64,000 nucleotides of DNA, from assembly GCA_037074615.1 (NCBI GenBank), contig CM073518.1, forward strand, positions 20,102,501 through 20,166,500, written 5' to 3'. The DNA comes from Leucaena leucocephala (Eukaryota > Streptophyta > Magnoliopsida > Fabales > Fabaceae). The notes under the pieces were generated by a model that saw only the letters and a list, made by a program, of their open reading frames with translations, was not told the origin of the DNA and searched no databases. The translations under genes were made by a program, and so were the position numbers. Positions 36,990 to 50,119 of the stretch are shown here, one piece after another. Positions within the stretch are counted from its first letter, which is position 1. Every line of letters begins with the position of its first letter.

Positions 36990-38210
36990 AGTTTTATTAA
37001 TTTTCTTCTCTTTCTGTTTATTGCTTAAGAGATTTTGCCAAAACAAAGAAAATAGTCAGGTATATATTATACCATTTGTCCTGTATTCTCCAGCTTCTAC
37101 CAATACACCTTCTTGTAATTAATTTTCCTTTTTAGTACATGTTAAAGATCCATGAAGATGAAATTTGATATTGCCAAAATCAAAAACCTTCTGAAAGTTG
37201 ATTTTGTCCATGAGATGAAAACATGACTAGTTTTAAAACTGATTCTTTTACATTTCTTTAAATCATAACTACACAAAGAAGAGCAATGAATTTCTTAGAG
37301 GTATGCAATTGTCTCATTTACTTCTATTATTCCAGTCATCAGAACAAATTTGTTTCTGTTTGTGGCTTAGGAAAACAGGAATATGGGTAAAAATTGAATG
37401 TGAAACATTTACTATTGGCTAAAATATAAGCCATTCCAACAAAAAAAGAAAAAGATAATTGGAAATTGCCTTTAGGATGACCTTCAAATCTTGCTTCAAA
37501 TTTTCTCATTGGATAAAATAGGGTGTCCATAATGCTCTCGCACTATCACCTTAGAAAAAAATATCAAGCTACTAGTCATTTTCTTTCTCTCTCTCTTTCT
37601 TCCATGGCAAAATCATGTTGATTCACCTAATCATCAGCCTGAGTGAAATGCTTGACTGTAATAAGAAGTAGTTCTTGTTAAAATTTGGTTTATTAGAAGG
37701 ACATGCGTTGAGTAACAAGGTTTCATCCCACTTACTTGTTTATGATTTCTGTATAACTAGCTTAGATTAGTTGTCATTTTAAGATTTCTGTCCTTGATGT
37801 GGATTCGTTTAAGTAGTTCAAAGTGTTAGACATTCCACATATATCTAGTTTATTTCAATTGAAATTGAAAGGTAATTCCTATGCTCTTAGTTATGTTTTT
37901 TAGTTTTTTAAACAAGCATTCAAATGAACCAAAATTCCATATTAAGTTGCCCCCTCCTCTGATATGGAAACATAGGAGTTTTAGGGGGGAAATTTATGGA
38001 AACAGAGGATAGGGAAGGAAAACAAAACAGAATTTGAGGGGGAAATGAGAGGGAGATAGAAAAAGGGATTAGACAGAGAGATGAAGGGAGAGATAAGACA
38101 AGAGGTGGTGCGATAATGGTGGCCATCCGATACTTCTTCCTGCCACAGGCTTACTTCGACATAGCGGCAGGAGGAAACGGTCAGCCGGAGGGTGGGGGAA
38201 CAACAATACT
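36990..38210. other. Spacer downstream of the acidic-protein gene
   Basis: AT-rich unique DNA to about 37900, then a purine-rich stretch (about 37970-38120) and a short GC-rich piece (38120-38200) next to the copia remnant. A minus-strand open frame at 37920-38126 is low-complexity Ser/Pro/Phe-rich and not supported as a gene. Confidence 0.4.
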
Positions 38211-38214
38211 ATCT

Positions 38215-39040
38215 ATATATAAATACAAAATGTACATGCCAGAGAATATTGATTCATGAGTCGTTCTATTTTATCATTTGTTGCTTCTTGGTATTAGAGC
38301 CCTAAAAACATCAGCAATGGCAACTTTTTCTGGGAACATCAATACCTCTCAAAGCCCTGAACTTTTGTCGATATTATTGCTTATTCCGATACAGATTGGG
38401 CATCACGTCCTTAAGATAGACGGTCCGTTGATGGATATTGTGTGTTTCCTGGTGATTCGCTTGTGACATGGTCATCTAAGAAACAAGACGTCAGAATATT
38501 ATTCTTTAGCAAATACTGCAGCCGAACTTTGTTGGATCAAATCCCTTTATATGAACTTAAAGCTGAGACTCAAAAGAATTTCAGTCATATGGTGTGACAA
38601 TACATACCAGTGCAACAGCTTTGGCATCTAATCTAGTGATCATGCCGGAACCAAACACATTGAAATAGATGCTCATTTTGTGAGATCAAGTGAATCCAAA
38701 ATGCTTAATTGTGCAATATGTCCCATCTGAATATCAAATCGCCGCCTGCCTCACAAAACCACTTTATCATGCTCGGTTTTGGTCCTTAAGAGACGAACTA
38801 GGTGTTACTGTAACACCATCGATAAGAAGTCAACAAAGTCAAACTTCCAGTGAAAAGAAGAGGAAGAGGAAGAGGAAAGAGGTTCCATGTAAAGGGGGAA
38901 TCAAAACTATTATTTGTGATTATATGTAAGATATGTGATCTATATTTCCAGAATACTCCATAATAAGGACACGTGTCATTGTAACACTATACAATAATAT
39001 TTATAAATATAAAATGCACTTGCTAGGAGTATTAATTCCG
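38215..39040 (+). mobile_element. Ty1/copia retrotransposon remnant, internally deleted
   Basis: Left part: the end of an LTR-like sequence, a primer-binding site TGGTATTAGAGCC (38289-38301, initiator Met-tRNA type) and the start of a gag-like frame at 38316. It then jumps to the end of pol: a degenerate RNase H region (about 38380-38810) with frameshifts and stops, in which the copia-type SKKQ, ELCWIKS-like and HIE-D motifs can still be traced across frames. A purine tract follows (AAAGGGGGAA, 38891-38900). The right flank (about 38980-39040) resembles the left LTR piece (TATAAATA, AAATG, GTATTAATTC). Protease, integrase and reverse transcriptase are missing. It is a dead copy. Confidence 0.75.
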
Positions 39041-42000
39041 AGGAAGAGGGGAAAACATTTATTGACTTTAAACAAATTGTCAAACTTTTCATGTTTATAT
39101 TATAATTATAATGAATTTAACATATTAGTTTTTTTATAAATCCATAACTAATTCAAAGTCAAAATTTTGGATAGACACTTGTTAGGTAGTTCAAGAGAAA
39201 CGGAAAAGGACAGGAATTTCTTTATCAGAAATGGTATCATATCATACAAAATATTTTTTTATCATTCTATTTTTTTATGTTCATGGACTTTCACTAATAG
39301 TTCTATAAAAAAAGGAGACTGTAACATCATGAAACTGTAGCCATTAGAACATGTTTTGATGGAAATAAGAATAAAGTGGGCGAAATACTTTAAATTCCAC
39401 TTTGCAAAAAAAGCATTGCTTTTTCAAAAAGCATGGTGCTTAGTCTTGTCATGTAATGTACTATGTGGGAACACTTGTTTGTAGGACCATAACCTTCTGC
39501 TTCACGGCCATGCATTTTTCACTTGTGATTTATTTATCTATCTCATATTTTTCTTGAAAACATTATTAATCAAATAATATAATTATTAAAAAATCTTAAA
39601 ACAAATAAATAAATAAAATAGTTTTTTAGGGCTTTATATTAATTTTTTTTCTTAAGACCAAAAAGGACCTGGTGTAAAAAATAAAAGGGAGAAAAAATAT
39701 TAAAAGATCTTAATAAAAAAATATAATAAACCTCATAATAATTTTTATCCCTTCTATTTTTTACACCAAAAATAAAATATTTTCTTAAATCTTAAATATA
39801 GAAATTAGTTAGGAATTTATTTTAATCTTAACTATAAAAACTCAAGTTACTTTGTCTCAATAATTTTTTTTAAATTATTCATATTAATTATATACATTAA
39901 AAAAATTCCCTCAAACGATAGCCAAATACATATGATTAAAAATAATATTTTATAGTAAATAGTTAATTTAATTGATTTTTCTAAAAATATCTACTAATTA
40001 GCTAATTATCTAATTTATATATTTAGAATCAGATTAGTATATTGACAATGATGTTTTACCAAGTTTTTCAGCTAAATTGTTAAAGAAAACAGAGAGAGGA
40101 AAAAAGGGGAATGAAGGGTCAAATTTAGATAGGTCAAGTAATTAAACTTGATAATGACTCAATATTTTGTATAATATATCATGAATAATTCAAAAAAAAA
40201 AAAGTGATCGCAAAAGGTGATAGTATACTTCTTAAAAGATTCAACTTTTAGTCACAAATAATAGAATTTTCCTGTTGATGCATCATCATGGTGTTTCTAA
40301 ACTGCGAGCAAAACAAAGAGGAAGAGGCCAAAAAAACAAAAGCATGCGAAAATTTATATTTATCTCATTCCATAAATTCAGTTCATAATATACCCTTTTT
40401 TTAATCCATATTATAACCTTAATTATTACAGCATATAATGCTTTTTATTAAAAAAATATAGTAATTTAATGCAGTTGAGGTCAAAATAACCTCGTTTCTC
40501 GTCAATTACAAACAGATATCGAAGCCATCGTCAATTATTTCTGCTTTTTCAACGTGCGAGTTGATTTTTTTTTTTAAAAAAAAAGGCTTGGAGCTTGTCT
40601 TTGTGCTATTGAATAAGACAAAAAAAGCAAAAGATAACTAACCATTATTTTAATTTAAAATGATAATTAATCATCGCCTCATCAAGCTATAAAACTAATT
40701 TAACACACGTTAAAATCTAACACGACATATCCAAACACTCGTTTCAAACCATCAACTTTTCATAATAATATCATACACTAATCTTGTACGAAATTAATAA
40801 TATGGATATTTTATTTTATTATAATCAAGCAGATGAAATTAAGTAATTAATTAATTATATAAACTATAGAGTAGGTTAAAAAGTAGTATATTAATTAAAT
40901 ATTTAACCGTGAATGACGATAGCCTCACGATTGATTCCTACTTTTTAGCTATTGGACCTAAAGAATCTGAAGCTCCACACAACAAAATTCTTGGGGGGAG
41001 GGTAAGATTCTTCTTGCTTTGAAAGAAAAAGCAGTATGATGAGGGCCAAGAATTTTCAATCTTTTGCCCAAAAAGAGAATCTCAAAACCGAACACAATAA
41101 AAAATTAGTCTTGTTAATAATAAAGACACTAGTCTCATACTTTATAAGAACACAGATTTAAATAGTATTATTATTACTGGCAAAAGAGAACATGAGGAGG
41201 ATGTTGTTCATATGAGTAATATATTAACATCTCTATAAATAATGTTTTTTTAGTTATAAACCATGTTGTAACTAACATCCATGAATCACATCATGATGAA
41301 CATACTTTAAAATACTAATCGTAATTAAATTAAAATTAATTAATTATAACTAAAATAATATAAATTAATAATATTAATAAAGTCTAGTATAATTGATAAA
41401 TGGCTATATTATTTAAACATAACGTCTTGAGTTTGAATTAGACTGTATTTATAAAAAAAAATTATTAAGAGATGTAAAACTCACTTCAGTAATATCTATT
41501 TCTTTAAAAGATTAGTCTCTAATTATCGACTAAAGATACTACACATCCATGCATACACCATGCATAATCACACAAAATAGAGTTCTTAAAGCACTAATAT
41601 GATGAACTACTTACTTAAAACAAATATTGTTTTAAACCCACAAATCGGATAAAAAAATATAAAATACAATGTGATCAATTCATCCAAAATTGTTAAATAG
41701 ATTGACTGAAATTAGGTTTTAGTACGTGCAAAATTACAAGAATCTGGTCAACAGAAGCAACTTACAAGGACGTCTTTTAGCTTTTGTGTCCATAAATGGC
41801 ATCAAAAGATTTCCACTCAGATATGATGAAGAACAACAGTAGTACCTGCCTAATAAACATTTTTAAATTGAAGTCTACGTTAAATGGATTTGGTCTGGTT
41901 CTGTTCCGTACACTTAGAGGAATCGCAGAAAAGATATACATATATATATTTACCCACACCATGCTAAGTGTAATGAAGTGATTGGAATTCAGGGTTTAAG

Positions 42001-44160
42001 AATATATTAGCCATCTAATCCCCACATGAACCCTTATTTAATTGTTAATTAAGCATTAATTAATGGACGTAGGGAAGGGTCTTCGTGGTCTCAAGGGAAT
42101 CACACGGAAAGATTTGATTTGAATTGGTGGATGCAGAGTTAGCAAACTACTATTAAGGTCAAAGTGTCGGGCTATTGTTAATTACACTGTTTATACTACT
42201 AATTAGTGTAAGACAGGATAGGATTCCATGAAAAGCCAAGTAGGTTCGTTTGATCCTATGTTTCATGTACCTAAATTGGAGTGCTCAATGACTCACTATT
42301 TTATATCACGTTTTTTTTGTTTTATGACAACATGAATTTTTATATTTTGTTAATACGATGATAATAATTAAATTGCAATTAATATGGGAAAATTGTGAAA
42401 AAGTTCCCATTGAAAAAAGAAATTAGTAAGAAGGATCTAAATTAGAATATAAGTACTATGTGTATATAAAATTTACAAAATACCAATACTATTTACGTAT
42501 AAAAAATTAGTAGGTTCTCACTAATAAAATTTTTAATGGGGACTTCCTTCCTTAATTTTTCCATTTAAGGGAATATTCACATGAGAATTTTTGTAACATT
42601 TTGGAGCTGCTTTTTTTATTTTAATTATATATTTTTTAAAATAATTAGGGTTGGTATATGAGTAATTTTTATTTAGTTTTATTCAAGAAATTAAGTTCAA
42701 CCAAGTTTTCGGATACCCAATTCAAAGATTTTATTTTTTTTTTTTCACCTTATTTTGGTTGCATTGGACTTGACGAGAAATCTTTCAAAACTTGTGAAAA
42801 GTAAACTCATAAATCTGAACTATTTTTCCTGTCTTGCATTTGTACTCGTACTTGATATTTAAAGTGATATATTAAATTTTGACTAATTCAAATTTTTTTT
42901 TATCAACTAAACTCGTTGAACTTTATAAATAAAAAGAATTATATTAAGAGAATCACTTTCATTCAAAGTCAAATAATATTCCAACCTAGCAGCATATATT
43001 GATCCCATGTAATTAATGAATTTCCCCTAATTTAAATATTTCCTTCCTAACTGATCAACTCAAAAAGAATAATAGTATAACTAGTTTAATATAGCTAAAA
43101 AAGATGTGGGTATATATAAGTAGTTTTACCCTTTTTTTATTTTCAAAATTATTTAAACCCACCAGGCCTCGGCAGATCTCTAAGATGCATATGGACCTTA
43201 ATAAAAATACCAAGTCCCATCATATACCGACACGTTTTATAATAATTATAATAAAATATATATGTTCTTTAACCTTCTTTAATTAATTTCATTAATCTCA
43301 TTAATTAAGTCCCTGATGTCCTAACAAATCACATCCTTGCGGTTTGGAAAAGTTACACGACCACCCACACTTTAAATTTAAAATTAATTAATTAATTAAT
43401 TAATTAATTAATTAACAACTTGCTGGAATAAACTTTAGTTTCAGCTTTGTGAGCCTCAGCTTCTTTTTATGTTAATATTATACAAATATTAATAATTCTT
43501 CTTTCTTACACTTTTCAGCTCATGATTGAACACACTAGTGTTAGTGCTACCTTTCTTTTGTCACTCACCATCACTAAAGCCTTGTCTTTCAACATCCATG
43601 GCTAATTCTGAAAACTTACATCCCTCTCAAAAGGAGAACATCGTTTAGACACCCATTATTAATTTTTTAATACCCCTTAATTGTTTAAAAATTAGATGAT
43701 TAAGCTTATATGGTTAAATTACTTTTTTGTCAAATCCCACTTGTCTAAGTAGGTTATTTCCTGATTATCATTAATATAAATTGTGTGTAGTCAGTCACCT
43801 GAAAAGAAAAAAGTCCACTCGTCATAATTTCTTTTTTGAAAAACTGAAAACAAATCTGAGGTGAAAACCATGATGACATTGACAAGGAAGAAAACCCAAC
43901 TTGGGGGATTTTTTTATTTTATTTTGGGTACAAGGGGGATTTCTTAAAACTAGAGAAAGCAAATTTATCTGTGCCTTTTTCAGGTCCATAAACCATGAAA
44001 TTCAATATGCTAATTTAAGATATTAACATGGAAACTACAGTGGAAAGCTCCCAAGCACAGAATCACTACACTAGTCAGACTCAACAAATCAAGAACATAC
44101 TAGTTCCAGTCTAGCCATATTAATAATCATTAATAATAATAGTACAATGAAAACTCTTTT
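39041..44160. other. Gene-free AT-rich spacer upstream of the MYB 3' end
   Basis: About 5 kb with no supported gene. It contains poly-A/T runs, an (AATT)n tract at about 43383-43416 and short open frames that read as noise. The last 100 or so bases are the likely MYB 3' UTR. Confidence 0.5.
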
Positions 44161-44164
44161 TCTC

Positions 44165-45434
44165 TCATGGCATCTGGAAAACCATGCTTTGACTGTGAGG
44201 TCCTAAGTAGGAAGAAGATTCATGATGAAGAAGAGAACTTGTGTGCAGATTCTGGCCCTGCATTGTAAACCCAAAGGAAGATGACAAGTCATCACCAATC
44301 CCATAAGAATAATCAGACATGAACAGTTCATCTAGTGCTGGATCACTCAGAGAAGTAGCCATTATTGGCTGTTGGGTCCACTGAAACTGTGTTCTGCTGG
44401 GAACTGCAGAATTCTGCTGCTGCTGTGATGAGTGTGAGAGCATCATCATGTTCATATGGTTCTGTTGTGGCGGTGAAGAAGAAGAAGAAGAAGAGGACTT
44501 CTTGGTGGGGTCTCGTGAATGAGAAGAAGCTTTAATTGAAGTTTCTGTGAGGTTCACAGTGGTTATGTCATGGATGCTTGCTCTTCTCTTGTCTTTCCCT
44601 CCTGAAAGTTGCCTTATGAAGTATTTCTGAGCATGACTAGCTACTTGAGTCGGTGTTCGAGTCATCACAAAGTTCCTTGATATGTTCCTCCAATCTCCCT
44701 TCCCATGCTTCTTCAGCCCCAGAAGAAACAGTCTGTGAAGCATTTCATCATCAAGCTTCAGTGCATAAAACTAAAGCTCAACATCAAATTAGAAAGAGAA
44801 TATATAAAACCCCCCTCTTATCACCAATTAATCATAAGAAACCAAAACTTGAAAGTTGAAACAAACAACTTCAAGTACCATATATCAGAAAAATCAACAA
44901 CAGAACTATATCTATCAAGACGAAATTGACACACCAAAATTGTAAAACCCCAGGAGGCAACAACAACAGGAAGAAAGGAACTACTACTTACTTGTGTTCT
45001 TCTTCGGTCCAAGGGACTCCTTTCTTCCTTTCATTTTCAGAGGATCTTCCAGAGGAGGGTCTCTTTCCATGGACTCCGAGCGAGGGATCATAACCAGAAG
45101 AAAAGCTAGCCCAAGAGTCCAAGGTGAAAGGTGAGGAAGGAGTACTGTCCGCGTAATAGTCAGGAACTGAGACCAAACCAGCTTCTATGTCACAAACATC
45201 ATCTTCAAGCTGTTTGTACTGCTTCATCACGTCAACGACCGTCTTCCCTGGGATCACTGCGGCCACTTTCTGCCACCGATCTGGTGTATCCTTATCGTAA
45301 ACCGCGAGAGCATTCTCAAAGAGTTTGTTCTCAGCACGAGTCCATTTGGAATTCCGATTATCTTCAATAATCCAGCTGGTGTTGGAATTGGCGATGTATT
45401 GTCTGGGTGAGAACATTCCCGTTTCCCACTTCAT
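44165..45434 (-). CDS. DIVARICATA-type R1/R3-MYB (SANT/MYB) transcription factor
   Basis: Two exons, 44992-45434 and 44165-44732, 336 aa. The first SANT/MYB domain is about residues 25-80 (KWTRAENKLFENALAVYDKD, then RWQKVAAVIPGKTVVDV). The second, about 138-190, spans the intron (PWTEEEHK then LFLLGLKKHGKGDWRNIS) and ends in the SHAQKYF signature (180-186), followed by the basic KDKRRASIHDIT block. The C-terminus is Ser/Gln/Met-rich, as in activation regions. Family knowledge: DIV-like factors bind I-box-like GATAA sites and act with RAD/DRIF partners. I chose Met at 45434 (MKWETGMFSP) rather than the open-frame start at 45476, because family proteins begin MKWE. A pyrimidine-rich acceptor at 45481-45480 suggests a 5' UTR intron. 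In Arabidopsis a close relative neighbours LAC4, and LAC4 is the next gene here. Confidence 0.93.
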
Positions 45435-45701
45435 CACCTCGAATTTCAAGCACAAACTATTGAGGCATAGAAACAAATTCTGGAAAGAAAGAAAAAACAG
45501 AGGAGAGATACAGAGGAAGAAGATGAGGGAGGAGAAGCAGGAAGAAATGTTAAGAGGTCAAGTTTTTTTAAAATTTTTACTGGAACAATTTAAAGGATGA
45601 ATCGGAAAGCATTTTAGAGGAATCAGAATACTTCTTGTGGGCAAGCAATACTCCTTAGGAATCTGGAAAAGACTCACTTTATAAAAATCTACGGGAAAAG
45701 G

Positions 45702-46365
45702 TGAGATGAGCATAAGCCCAAAGGGAGAGCCCATTCCCAAAAGACTAGCCTATTAGGAGGGAGAACCCCTTGAACTTATAAACCCCACTCTACTTGTGAG
45801 GCTCCCCAATGTGGGACTCATAACAATGCCACCCCCTCGAAAGCCGACGTCCCCGGCGGCTCCACTCTACGGCACTTCACTCGGCCTTCTGCCGGTCAGA
45901 ACCCTCCGTAGGTAGCCCTCTCCAGTGAGCCGACTCTCAATGAAAGCACCAATGAGATGAGCATAAGCCCAAAGGGAGAGCCCATTCCCAAAAGACTAGC
46001 CTATTAGGAGGGAGAACCCCTTGAACTTATAAACCCCACTCTACTTGTGAGGCTCCCCAATGTGGGACTCATAACAATGCTACCCCCTCGAAAGCCGACG
46101 TCCCCGGCGGCTCCACTCTACGGCACTTCACTCGGCCTTCTGCCGGTCAGAACCCTCCGTAGGTAGCCCTCTCCAGTGAGTCGACTCTCAATGAAAGCAC
46201 CAATGAGATGAGCTTAAGCCCAAAGGGAGAGCCCATTCCCAAAAGACTAGCCTATTAGGAGGGAGAACCCCTTGAACTTATAAACCCCACTCTACTTGTG
46301 AGGCTCCCCAATGTGGGACTCATAACAATGCTACCCCCTCGAAAGCCGACGTCCCACTCATAACA
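45702..46365 (-). mobile_element. Tandem TRIM retroelement: three LTRs and two internal domains
   Basis: Flanked by a 5-bp target duplication AAAGG (45697-45701 and 46366-46370). On the minus strand each LTR starts TGTTATGAGTCCC, ends CATCTCA (TG...CA) and is 124 bp: 45702-45825, 45953-46076 and 46204-46327. The two complete internal domains are 127 bp and repeat with a period of 251 bp. Each begins TTGGTGCTTTCATTGAG, a candidate primer-binding site starting TGG, and ends with a purine tract GAGGGGGTGG before the next LTR. At 46328-46365 is a truncated extra piece ending in the LTR tip. There is no coding capacity, as expected for a terminal-repeat retrotransposon in miniature. Units are nearly identical, so the array is recent. 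Confidence 0.85.
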
Positions 46366-46547
46366 AAAGGTTCCGAAATTGAAATTGAACTAATAATATG
46401 ATACCGAATTGTCGTTAGCAGATAACCCTACAACTAACACTGAGATCTGAAACCAAATGAACTGAGAAACACGGAGAGAAGGCAAAAAAGAACACCAGGA
46501 AACTCTAGTATGGAAGGGATTAGAATTGGTGTAAGAAAAAATTAGAA

Positions 46548-46553
46548 TTTATA
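46548..46553 (-). promoter_or_regulatory. Candidate TATA box of the MYB gene
   Basis: Minus strand reads CCCTATAAATTC, about 1.1 kb upstream of the MYB start codon. It fits a transcript whose first, non-coding exon is joined to 45479 by an intron containing the TRIM array. Confidence 0.4.
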
Positions 46554-46759
46554 GGGAAAGAAGTGATGATTTCTGAGAGCTTTAGCGCAATGATAACTCA
46601 ATTGGGTATGCAATTGGAAACTGGGGAAAGGCAAAAAGGGAAGAAGCCAAAAGCAATGAAGATACAAAACCCAATCGGGAAACCAGGAGGACTGAATTTA
46701 TGAGAGAGTGCTCTGGTGTAGAGAAAAAAGGGGGATGGTAAAGGAAATAATAGTTCTTT

Positions 46760-48135
46760 TCTTTTCCTCTTTTTCCTTGATTTGTGATGAAAAAAAATGT
46801 AAATTACATTTTTTTGCCAGAAAATATAAATTACGTTTTTCTGCCAGAAAATGTAAATTACGTTTTTAATTGAGAAAATTATTGAAAAATCGTAATGATA
46901 AAATTTATTATCTAAATATATTTAAAAATTCAAGTCAATTTTTTTTGTAGAGTTGAAGCGATATAGTTAACCGATAGCTAGACATCAATTCTCCTAAAAC
47001 GTAAAAATTATCAAAATAAATTTTATCTCTCCTAACAAAATATTTTTTATCTCCAATTCCATTATTTTTTTTTATCTTATTTTGGTTCGATGAAAAAAAA
47101 ATCATGTCTATGAGAGAAAAAAATACAATAAAGCTAAAACCCATGTTCCAGTTGCTTTTCAATTTTTGTGCATGTCGTTTTTTAGAGGGGCTCATGCAAT
47201 GTTGTACGTTTTAACCTTAATTAATGATTAAATTGAACAGTAGAGTAATTCATAATCAAATAAATTTAGAAAATAAAAAAAGTTTTAAACTAAAATTGAG
47301 ATATTAAATATAATATAAGAACAAAACCATAATCTCAAATGATATTCTTTTGCACCACTCAGTATCATTTTAAAAAAATTCAACTTAAGATGCCACTATT
47401 TGATGGTGTTTTGTAAACATTAAAAAATTTCAGCATTATTTTATAGGTTATATAATACTTAATATTTTGATATTATTTTTTATATGTATCTAATATCTTA
47501 ATTTTATTTATAATTTAATTTTACCCATAATTTTTTTTAATTTAATATAATTTTACCTATAATCTTTTTAATTTAGTACAATTTTACAGATAATCTTATT
47601 TCTCAAATACCAAGAATTGCATCAAATTAAAAAGATTATTATGGGTAAAATTATACTGAATTAAAAAAATTATGGACAAAATTATATCATAAATAAAATT
47701 AAAATATTAGACACATATAAAAAATAAGATCAAAATATTAAGTGTTATATAACGTTATTTTATTAATAAAGTTAGAGAAGGAGAGATGCATCATGTATAA
47801 AATTAAAATATAAACAATATTTTAACATAGAAGGAAATAATAATCAACATTCAACAGTATAAGGCCAAACAAGGATGGGAATCCAAAATGGAAAAGGAAA
47901 AAATATAGAAAATTTAATTTGAAAAAGCAGTTTCCATTGAATCTGAATTATAATTTTGGCTTAGTATTACACTAAAGTAGAGAGAGAACAAATAAATAAA
48001 AGGTGGGAATGAAGGTGGTGAGCTGTGATTGGAGCATATGGGCTTATGGATCCTGCAACAACAGAAAAAGTACCCTTTTTTCTAATACGCACTTTCTATT
48101 TTGGGCACTTTTATTCAGAAATAATTTATAATATT
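46760..48135. other. AT-rich spacer upstream of the MYB gene
   Basis: No gene. AT-rich throughout, with an imperfect inverted repeat around 47440-47760: an arm reading AATTTTACCTATAATC near 47540-47600 is answered by GATTATTATGGGTAAAATT near 47630-47655. Confidence 0.4.
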
Positions 48136-48560
48136 ATTATTGTAAGGGAAAATTCTAGATAAATGCCTTTTAAATTTATGAATTCCAAATCAATCCTCCC
48201 AATTTCAGAAATGCTAAATGATTAATTTGGGATTTGTAATTTTTTATCAATTTACCTATATGCCCTTCTCATATTTACTACCCTCTCCTTCTTGTATCTC
48301 AAATTGTAGTATCCGGCCTCCTCCTTCTTTTGCCCCTATGCTTCTTCTTTCTCTCTTCCTCAATCTCACCCCAATAATATATATCATTGTCACTATTGCT
48401 AGCCTCATCTCCTTTTTTTCTCTACTAAGAAAAAGTAGAAGAAGCCTATAGTTAGTACTATTTCTTCGTCTTCCTTTTCCTCTACTGCCGCTGTTGCCAA
48501 CGCCGTCATCTTTAAGAGAAGAAAATCCATCGCCACACCTAGAAGAGGTAAACTCTTGCA
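48136..48560. mobile_element. MITE-like element, family C copy 1 (contains the empty site of the hAT element)
   Basis: The left end GGGAAAATTCTAGATAAATG and the next 130 bp match, in reverse orientation, the DNA at about 52045-52170. The sequence AATATGAGAAGGGCATATAGG (read on the minus strand near 48250-48275) runs uninterrupted through the point where the hAT element sits in the other copy. The right part is pyrimidine-rich. I could not define the far end, so the right border is a guess. Confidence 0.5.
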
Positions 48561-49104
48561 TGACCTAAGGCAAACCTTTGCTTCTTTCTTGCCCAACCCA
48601 AAAAAAATATGGGCTACATTTTGTAGCCGGATACCCGACCCTACTAGGTAAAAGCTCTAACTATTTTAAGTTAAGCATGTGTAGGCTTATATCCCCAAAT
48701 CGTAATGCTCTGCTCATATTTAAAAAAAATCTACAATCATGAACTTCTAAAATAATAATATATTTATGTCTTCAAGAGTTAAGTAATATGCACAATCCAC
48801 TAAGAATAAGGCAACAAAAAGATAGTAATTAAAGTTTTGAAGTCTATTGCATATATAAAAAAAGAAGATTAAAATATGTAGCAGGGTCGAATATCTATGT
48901 CAATATTGCAACACCAATCATTGAATGTTTGGCAAGTAAAGCATAGGAGCAGCTTCGGTATCTACGTAAATATAAGAGTTATGTTCAAGATTTTAAAAAT
49001 GAGTAAGGAGAGTTGTAAGTTAAAGTGAAAAGTGTAGAGTTACAAATAGAAGAAATTAATAAAATAAATAAAACTCTGAGAAATAACAATAATAATAATA
49101 TATA

Positions 49105-49286
49105 GGGCGGGGTCAAATGGGCAGGACGGTATACCTTACCCAATGTCCTGTCCTGCCCAACACTTCGCCCAGCCCGGCCCGGCCCAAATATATTTTGAAA
49201 CATTTTTTTGGGTTAGGCTTGGCAATTTTTTTTCAGGTTTAGGAGGGCAAACCGGGCATATGGGCATCATGCACACCCCTATTCCT
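49105..49286. mobile_element. hAT-like terminal fragment, GC-rich
   Basis: GC-rich patch in AT-rich DNA with repeated GCCC/GGGC blocks. The right edge, read on the minus strand, is GGGGTGTGCATGATGCCC, similar in style to the hAT element at 51357. No clean target duplication was found, so this may be a truncated copy. Confidence 0.35.
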
Positions 49287-49485
49287 TATGGTGCAAAAAG
49301 AGGCATAAGGTCACCCACCGACACCATTCCATAAAAGAAAGAGTAAGATGCGAAGGATTATTAGGTGGCTTCATAATAATCTATCTTCTTATTTGTCATC
49401 ATCTTCATCTTACCTACTTTCATCCTCGAATCAGATTCAATCTACTTATGCTTGAATCAAAGGGCATGACTCGAGATTACATTAT

Positions 49486-49996
49486 GGGCCTATTTGGGTT
49501 TATCCCAAACCATAGTTTTAAAAACCTTTTTGGGCAAAACCTTGATTTAGAAAAATTTTAAAACAAACAGTCATATTTGTTCATAAGTGTTTTTGGGCAA
49601 AATTATGGTTTTAAATAAGTTATTAAAACTAACTTTTTGAACAGTAAAAAAACTTATGGACTATCCAATTATTATCTTACCCCTACTTTTTCTTACACCC
49701 TATCTCATCTCTTATCTCTACCCCTCTCCTCTCTCCTCTCTCTTCTTTTCTACCATCTCTCCTCTCTCATCTACTCTCTCTCCTATCTCTTATATTTTCT
49801 CTACCTCTCTCATGTCTCTTACTTTTAATCAAATCATACCCTTTTTGATAATTTATCAATATAAAAAGTTATTCTAAGAATAACTATCCAAACACTTATT
49901 TATTCAAAACCACTTTTTTCCATAAACTCTTCTCTAAAAGCCATTTTTCATAAGCTATCCATAAGCTATTTTTCAAAATCATATACAAACAGGCCC
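49486..49996. mobile_element. PIF/Harbinger-like MITE (family A, copy 2)
   Basis: 511 bp. Left end GGGCCTATTTGGG, right complement GGGCCTGTTTG, flanked by TAT (49483-49485 and 49997-49999). About 150 bp inside the right end matches the left part of copy 1 (14775) in inverse orientation (for example GTGTTTGGATAGTTATT and AGAGAAGAGTTTATG). The centre is pyrimidine-rich (TCTCC runs). Confidence 0.7.
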
Positions 49997-50119
49997 TATA
50001 TGGTTTATAACATGCCAGGATCATCTTTGAATGAAGCAGTAATTTATAGTGAAATATATGGAATGTAGTTGCTGTCATGGTTATGCTACTTTTTGGTAAA
50101 TGCCATTATAGTAGTTGTC

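Noticed and set aside
48218..48596. Open frames on both strands near 48.2-48.6 kb
   Set aside because: Pyrimidine-rich low-complexity sequence next to a family C element. No splice context or domain.
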